64,000 nt of DNA from Ophiodon elongatus (Eukaryota; Chordata; Actinopteri; Perciformes; Hexagrammidae): contig JACSYO010001494.1 of the NCBI GenBank assembly GCA_016806645.1, forward strand, positions 1,448,001 to 1,512,000. The letters run 5' to 3'. The notes under the pieces are model-generated. The model ran no database searches. It was not told the origin of the DNA and was given only the letters and a program-made list of their open reading frames with translations. How positions within the stretch are numbered: the stretch's first letter is position 1; each line of letters starts with the position of its first letter. Positions 47,974-64,000 of this stretch are shown here, in pieces. The translations under genes were made by a program, and so were the position numbers.

Positions 47974-48659
47974 TTTGTCTCTGTAGGAATGTAATGTCCA
48001 TCTCAAGCGGAGACAAAGTAGCAACGCAAAGATGAGCAGACCACCGCGAACTGCAAACACCTACAAACAAATGTGATTACTTGTAACATTTTAGAAATAA
48101 TACTTCCTTTGAAAAAAAACATTATCATGGAAGAAATACATCTTAAAATCAAGTTTCTTGGCAACGGAGAGGACATCATTCCTAACGTCATGCCAAACTA
48201 TATTTAAAAAAACGGTTTGCTTTTCTTTTTTTTTTAAATCAGCAAAGATTACATACTTGGTAAAAAATAATATATATAAATATGTATAAAATAATATATT
48301 TTTCACAACTGGTTTGGAGCTGCTTGTCGATTTGGCAAATTTGAGCAGGGTGAACCTTTTTTTATAAGAAATTATAAAAATGAAATAAGAAGCATAGCAG
48401 TGCTGAGATTATCAGGCAAATGTCATCCATTGTGGACCCGATGAAGATTCCCTCCTGACTAAAGTAGGCATCACCACCAACAAATAAAACATGGCTACTT
48501 TTTTGTGTGCATGCTTTAGTGAATAATAAAGGCTTTCCACTCTATTTAGCGAGAGGGATTATATCATAAAATCAGCAACCAAACTACACGTCCGTTCACT
48601 CAGGAGAGAGGCGTCTTTTGGGGCGACAGCATGTCTCCGACTGTACCGACCTATGGCAG

Positions 48660-49340
48660 TAAAGTCGGAGCAATCTGGAACCCCGGGCCTAAGCCTCCAC
48701 AGTTAGGGAGTTGAGTTCCTGCTCCGTGCCGATGACCTGGTGTTGCTGATGTCCCCCACTCAACAGCAGCACCTGGACTTCCTGGAGCGTTGCTGACAGG
48801 CAACTCAAAAAAACAAAAAACAAAAACAATCTTTCAAAAGAAAGCCTGTGCCTCAGTGGCCTCAGGTAACTTGGCAGTGACTGACTGAAACCAAAAGCGT
48901 GTGGAGAATTTGACGAAAACTGAGAAAATTCTACAATACAGACATACCAATTAGAATTTGGACTAAAATATTTGACAGTGTCATCCAACCAATCACCCTT
49001 CATGGTGGTGCAGTATGAGGTCCCGGACTACACTAGGTGTTGGGGGGGGGGCATCCCATAGAGACCAATTCATGCAGGGCAGAATTAGGCCGTTACTCAT
49101 TGATTAACATTTTAAAAAAGAGGGACTCTTAAATTCTGGTAACATCTCAAATTGTTCAAGAACCGAACCCCTAAAAAGAGTCCTCTATCAGCGGGCCCCT
49201 GAGACTTGCTGAGCAAACCACCACCCAACACTGTTCATCCTCAGACCAGCACGGCTTTCCAACCAATTATTGGAGTTGTGCTCGATTGTCACAGACCCTG
49301 ATGACAAGCTGGAGGCTCAGAGGCGGTGTCATCGAAGTCA
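48660..49340 (+). mobile_element. Decayed LINE reverse-transcriptase fragment
   Basis: The + frame near 48713-48790 reads EFLLRADDLVLLMSPT..., a degenerate form of the YADD catalytic motif. A later stretch (about 49075-49130) resembles the AELGR-PL-INI-KR motif near the end of such ORFs. Frames are broken, so it is inactive. Confidence 0.6.
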
Positions 49341-50113
49341 TGCAACCGTGGTGTTACTTCTAGCGAATGCATTCACGCTTCAAAAACCATCGATGTGGCT
49401 GTGTTCAGATGTCTTGCCGAACAAAACATTGAAGTGTCAAACTTTTATTTGCCCCTTTTCCTGCAACCTGGATCGAAAATCCCATTGTCTTTTTGTCGAG
49501 GAAGCCTGGGCGACGCCAACTTTCGGGTTGGCCAACAAAAATACGTCATCGCTCATATTGAGAAAGGGACGACACGAGAAGTCCAGTTCCTCAACAGAGG
49601 AGAGAGTCTGTGGTCGCAGCCAGGCAGGCGAGGTAGATGACCAAGGTAATGATATCAGAGGGAAACTTTTAAGAAATCTGATTTGGTTAATCCCAAATTT
49701 AGCTGCACAATAGTGCGTTCGTTAGTCTGAAACGTGAATAAGAAGCGTGCTTTATCAGAAAGTGGTAGCGTTGTGAGAGTTTATGAAGAAAAGAAAATTG
49801 ATTTTCAAGGCAAAAACTTCCACGGCAAGATTTGTCACTGGATCTGAAATTATGTAATGCTCTGTGTTGCCACTTTGTAACAATACTGATAGTATAAAAT
49901 GCACAGCCTTTTTCACCCAGACTGCTTGGTAGAAACAGAATACTGGTATTTTTCCACGTAAAAAAAATAGGACCATTATTAGCTAACGCTAATTTAAAGT
50001 GCCAATCCTTAAGATTTTAGTTTTGGGTCATTTAGAGTTTCTATTGGAGTGAAAACAATGGAATTGTGCTTCTAAGTTTAGCAGTCTGGAACACAGAATT
50101 GTGTGCATACGTC

Positions 50114-50118
<5 letters not shown>

Positions 50119-50159
<41 letters not shown>
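50119..50159. repeat. (TG)20 microsatellite
   Basis: Pure TG run in intergenic DNA. Confidence 0.95.
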
Positions 50160-50162
<3 letters not shown>

Positions 50163-52857
50163 CAATGAAGAAAAACTGGAATACAGCAGACACTCAGTTT
50201 GTAATACTACAAATAAATAAATATTGCAGTACTTCCACCAGTGGGCCATCGATCTCAATCCTCATTGCGTTGCCTCCTTTGGTGACGCAACAGATATGTA
50301 TTGAAATGAAAATCTTGAGAGATTTTCAAGCACACTGCATCCTTATGTTAAACTCACAACTTCCGATGGTTCCATCTCCAGCATCCACAGCTGTGTTTGC
50401 GCGTGTGTGTGCGTGAGTGTGTAATGGAATCCGTGCTGACCGACTCTCTCCACTGGACCCTGCTGTAATTACACCACTCATCGTCTGGGCCGGGGCACAC
50501 AAAGGCCGCTGTTGCCCGCTTCATGTTTTGCATGTAAACTTATAGTCTTGCCAACTCTTGCTTTCACGATACCAAAGACTCTCAAACTGGGAACTGTAAG
50601 CAAACACAGAGTCAGGTTTCTGCTGCGCAGGACCCCGAGCTGACGGACCCTCTCCTCCCTCGGCCGGCTCTTCATTCGGGCTACGCAGGAGACATCAAAA
50701 GAGATTAATGCTGGCAGTGGCGATATTGTCAGAGAAGAAGAAGAAGAAGAAAAGGCTACAATTTCTGTTCTACATTAAATATTTAGCTTGAAGAACTGTG
50801 CTTTCCTTCTTGAAGTCGAAAACAAAAAACCCCAAAACACTCGTCCCATCAAATCCACTTCTGCAGCGCTTGGTTGATTTCTACTGGGAGCGTCAACGCA
50901 ACAGTTGCATTGCTTAGGCCAGACCTCACCCCTCAAAAAAAGGGAGTTTTGTTTCGTAACTAACGTTAGATGTGTCATTCTGGCAGCGCCCCAGCCTCCT
51001 TCCTTGTTTGGTCCTTTTAACTTTCCATGTAACTTTCCTCATGTCTCCTCACGGCGAGGATACATATTTCATGAAGAGCCGGAGGCTCTCCCTGGCACAC
51101 GCTGCACCTCGCTCGTACCCAGGAAGCGGAAACCAAAAACAACAGGAGGGGAAGCGGACGGACGACCCAGCAACAGACAGGAGTTTGTTTTCAAAATAGT
51201 TCACTAAAAAAATAGTTTAATAAAAAAAAGAATGTTACTAAGTGAGGTATCGGATCAAATATTCTTGAAAAATAGCAATACTCCCAGTGTATATCAATAT
51301 ATTGTTTTCATATAACAAGCTACGAATCATTGTTTTACAGACGGGACGGGAATAAAATTAGCTTTCTGTGGCGCAGCTTGGATGCAATTTAAACCGCAAA
51401 GTTTTATTAGAGTTGTATTTGGGTAAAACCATCAAATGACCAAGACCTCCGAGCCCTGGTCGAGTTGAAACGCCAACGTGCTCAAACGGACAGGGCCAAC
51501 GTGCTAACGTTAAGTCGCTATAATGTTTGCTAATTAGCACTAAATGCAAAGCATAGCTGCACCAACGTGGGTAGGATTCATCCCCTGGGGACTGTGAACG
51601 TTGCATGAAAATGAATCCATGTGTTTCAGTCTGGACCACAGTGGTGGAACCTAGAGCCCCATCGCTAGCATGGCTAACAACCATGTGTGTATCACCAAGA
51701 GGAGTCTCATTCAGAGGAGGACTTTCACGCTGGAACCTGCAACTAATTGCGACACCCCAAACTGAAAACATAATTTATCACTTAGCCGTTACTTGCGCAA
51801 CGGGCAGCTTCCAGCTAGCTGGCACATGTTCCGACGTGGTGCCGACATGCGCAGCTGTTCTCTGGAGACGACAACAGAACCCTCGATGTTAGCTCGGTCC
51901 GTGTCTCCGGTGCTCCGTCCTTCAGGTGTGGCCTGGATGTGGCAGACAGCTGCCAGCGGTGGCCTGGTTTCACACCTTGGCTGCTGTCCCCCCCACCACC
52001 ACCCCCACTCATCCCTGCTCCTCTGCAGACAGCAGCCTGGGAAACCACAGGCCACCAGGCTGGCGCCAGCCTGTAGGGCTTGGAGCAGGGCAGCCGGCCC
52101 AATCAATACCTCTGCATTTCCTGTCCATTTGCTCAGGTCTCTTCATTAATAATTACTGCTTGGCGGAGCTTCAATGCGCTCGCTGTTCTGGGCCAAGGGG
52201 AGAGACTGTGTGACCTTTCCCCGCCCCTGGGTCGACTTGGATCACATACACTGGAATGGGGACGGACATAATAGGGCAACATAGATGACATTACTCCTGG
52301 TTCATGCAACACCCCCCCCCCATCAACCCCATACGTGGAGCGAATATCACGCCAAACTCCATTATAAAAATACCTTCTTTTTTTTTTGCTGCTGTGCTTA
52401 TCAGTAGCTGCACATACCTGGTAGAACATGACTTTGGGACATTTTTACAACCGGATTGGAGCTGCTGTTTTTCAGTTTTGGCAAACACCCATAACATCCA
52501 GTAGCTATATGGCTGCAGCACCATCTGAGGTGTGCAGTAATGAGCGGGGTGAACCTGGGTGATTCTAAAAAAAATTAATAAAATGAAAAGCTCGAGTTTT
52601 GTTAGAACAAGACACGCTGCTTGGCGCATCATTTGCCGTTCATCATGGCACATTTTCCAGATGAATGACAATTCTGCGGAACATCTTGAATTGCGTTCCG
52701 CCCAGAATGTGCCGCCGCTGATAAGCAAGGTGGTGATAAAGCTGGCAGTTTTTTTTTTAAATGCGGCTTGGCGTGATGTTTTCTCTGCGAGAAAAGAGAG
52801 GTAGGGTACGTAACGGAGCACAGCACAATGCATGACATGATGCTGAAGTAATGTGCT

Positions 52858-52863
52858 TTTATT
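52858..52863 (-). promoter_or_regulatory. AATAAA poly(A) signal candidate for pdss2
   Basis: Minus-strand AATAAA about 210 nt after the stop codon; the first canonical hexamer past the CA microsatellite. Confidence 0.5.
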
Positions 52864-53016
52864 CTTTTTAATGGTGACCATTTATGGGCAGAGCCATTGC
52901 ATTGCACACCGTCATCCACAACAGAGCAGAGCAGCAGTTTCTCCAGGCATGAGAAGTTGATTTGTCTCAACTGTTCAGTGGTTCTCGTCCTCTTGCCTCT
53001 GCAGACAAAGACACAC

Positions 53017-53020
<4 letters not shown>

Positions 53021-53067
<47 letters not shown>
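53021..53067. repeat. (TG)n microsatellite directly after the pdss2 stop codon
   Basis: The run ends 5 bp from the TGA of pdss2 (minus strand), so the transcript has a CA-repeat at the very start of its 3' UTR. Confidence 0.95.
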
Positions 53068-53069
<2 letters not shown>

Positions 53070-53072
53070 AGG

Positions 53073-63449
<10,377 letters not shown>

Positions 63450-64000
63450 CTATGAAACAGAAAGAAGAAGAAAAAAAATGAATTACATTTAAAAATCAGA
63501 GCTTTTTTTCCTTTCTCTCAACAGCTTTTAAGAGAGGCGTTCCCGAGGCTTGACGGTTAGAGAGCTTTTTGACAGAAACCTTTTCATTGTTTTACCGGTG
63601 AAATATGCAGGTTGGAAAACTCATTCGCAGCATCGCGTACAGGTGTGATGACCACAAAAGGAATCAATCTCGGGACAAAGGATTTGAGAGTTTCATTTCA
63701 TCCCTTTAGCAAAAAGGGGGAAAAAACTCCTATTTAGTCAATAAAATGCAATATTCACATTGTGGAGTCTTGTTTTTTTTTGTTTTTTTTTAACTTAAAT
63801 ATGCAAAACAGCTCCAAAGGGATCATCACAGTTCATTCAACTGCAATCTGATACATTAACTGAGGAGACAACTTAAAAGAATAAATTACTGTGCATCATA
63901 AAAAAATTAAAAAGAAGAGATTTCTCTACAACTACAATTTAGTTTAAAAACCTTTCAAGTCAAAATCAGAGCACTCGAGGGCATAAACCAGCACATATGT

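Larger units (their letters stand above)
45110..53072. other. Gene-poor interval between bend3 and pdss2
   Basis: No gene supported over 8 kb. Contents: GC-rich, motif-dense block at about 46.6-47.1 kb; inverted-repeat element 47260-47973; LINE fragment 48.66-49.34 kb; (TG)n at 50119-50159; a GAA run near 50739-50752; and the pdss2 3' UTR with a minus-strand AATAAA (TTTATT at 52858-52863). Open frames in 51.6-52.9 kb show no homology I recognise. Confidence 0.5.

Noticed and set aside
51605..52213. Overlapping frames of 90-118 codons on both strands.
   Set aside because: No recognisable domain, no conserved start, several competing frames; treated as chance in GC-richer DNA.

Overview
The window is vertebrate nuclear DNA, almost certainly from a ray-finned (teleost) fish. 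Its genes are split by GT-AG introns and several encode vertebrate-specific families. The gaps hold long CA/TG and AT microsatellites and decayed LINE fragments of the kind common in fish. No tRNA, rRNA, CRISPR or prokaryotic feature was seen. The neighbours map to different human chromosomes (from memory ADPRS 1p, UTP25 1q, GRXCR1 4p, TMEM151B 6p, MTRES1-BEND3-PDSS2 6q21). The last three keep their human order.

Layout: (1) 1-1000, + strand: last two coding exons of adprs (ARH3). (2) 2.3-19.6 kb, - strand: an SLC7-family heterodimeric amino-acid transporter light-chain locus. Six intact, interchangeable ~700-nt exons encode the N-terminal half (TM1-TM6). Three decayed copies lie among them. 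Downstream is one set of five constant exons encoding the C-terminal half. All six variable exons end at a phase-0 donor compatible with the single constant acceptor, and no second constant set was seen. This is the layout known from UGT1A and clustered protocadherins, and it is the main discovery candidate. (3) 20.6-27.5 kb, - strand: complete 12-exon utp25 (digestive organ expansion factor). (4) 29.4 kb, + strand: an isolated, open first exon of a grxcr1-like gene. (5) 32.3-34.4 kb, + strand: tmem151b. (6) 38.9-40.1 kb, + strand: mtres1 (C6orf203). (7) 41.1-44.0 kb, - strand: bend3 with four BEN domains. (8) 44-53 kb: gene-poor DNA with transposon remnants. (9) 53.1-63.4 kb, - strand: the last six coding exons of pdss2; its 5' exons lie beyond the right edge.

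Most genes here do unrelated housekeeping work: ADP-ribose removal, ribosome biogenesis, mitochondrial transcription or RNA, chromatin, and CoQ synthesis. In the SLC7 cluster, the variable exons carry the helices that line much of the substrate site, while the constant exons carry TM7-TM12. Choice of promoter could therefore select transporter specificity. In the TM6 motif SY-x-GW the variable residue is D, N, G or S among the copies. The same position differs among human SLC7 transporters of different specificity.

Exon borders were placed by hand from splice consensus, reading frame and remembered homologous proteins. No alignment, expression or database search was run.
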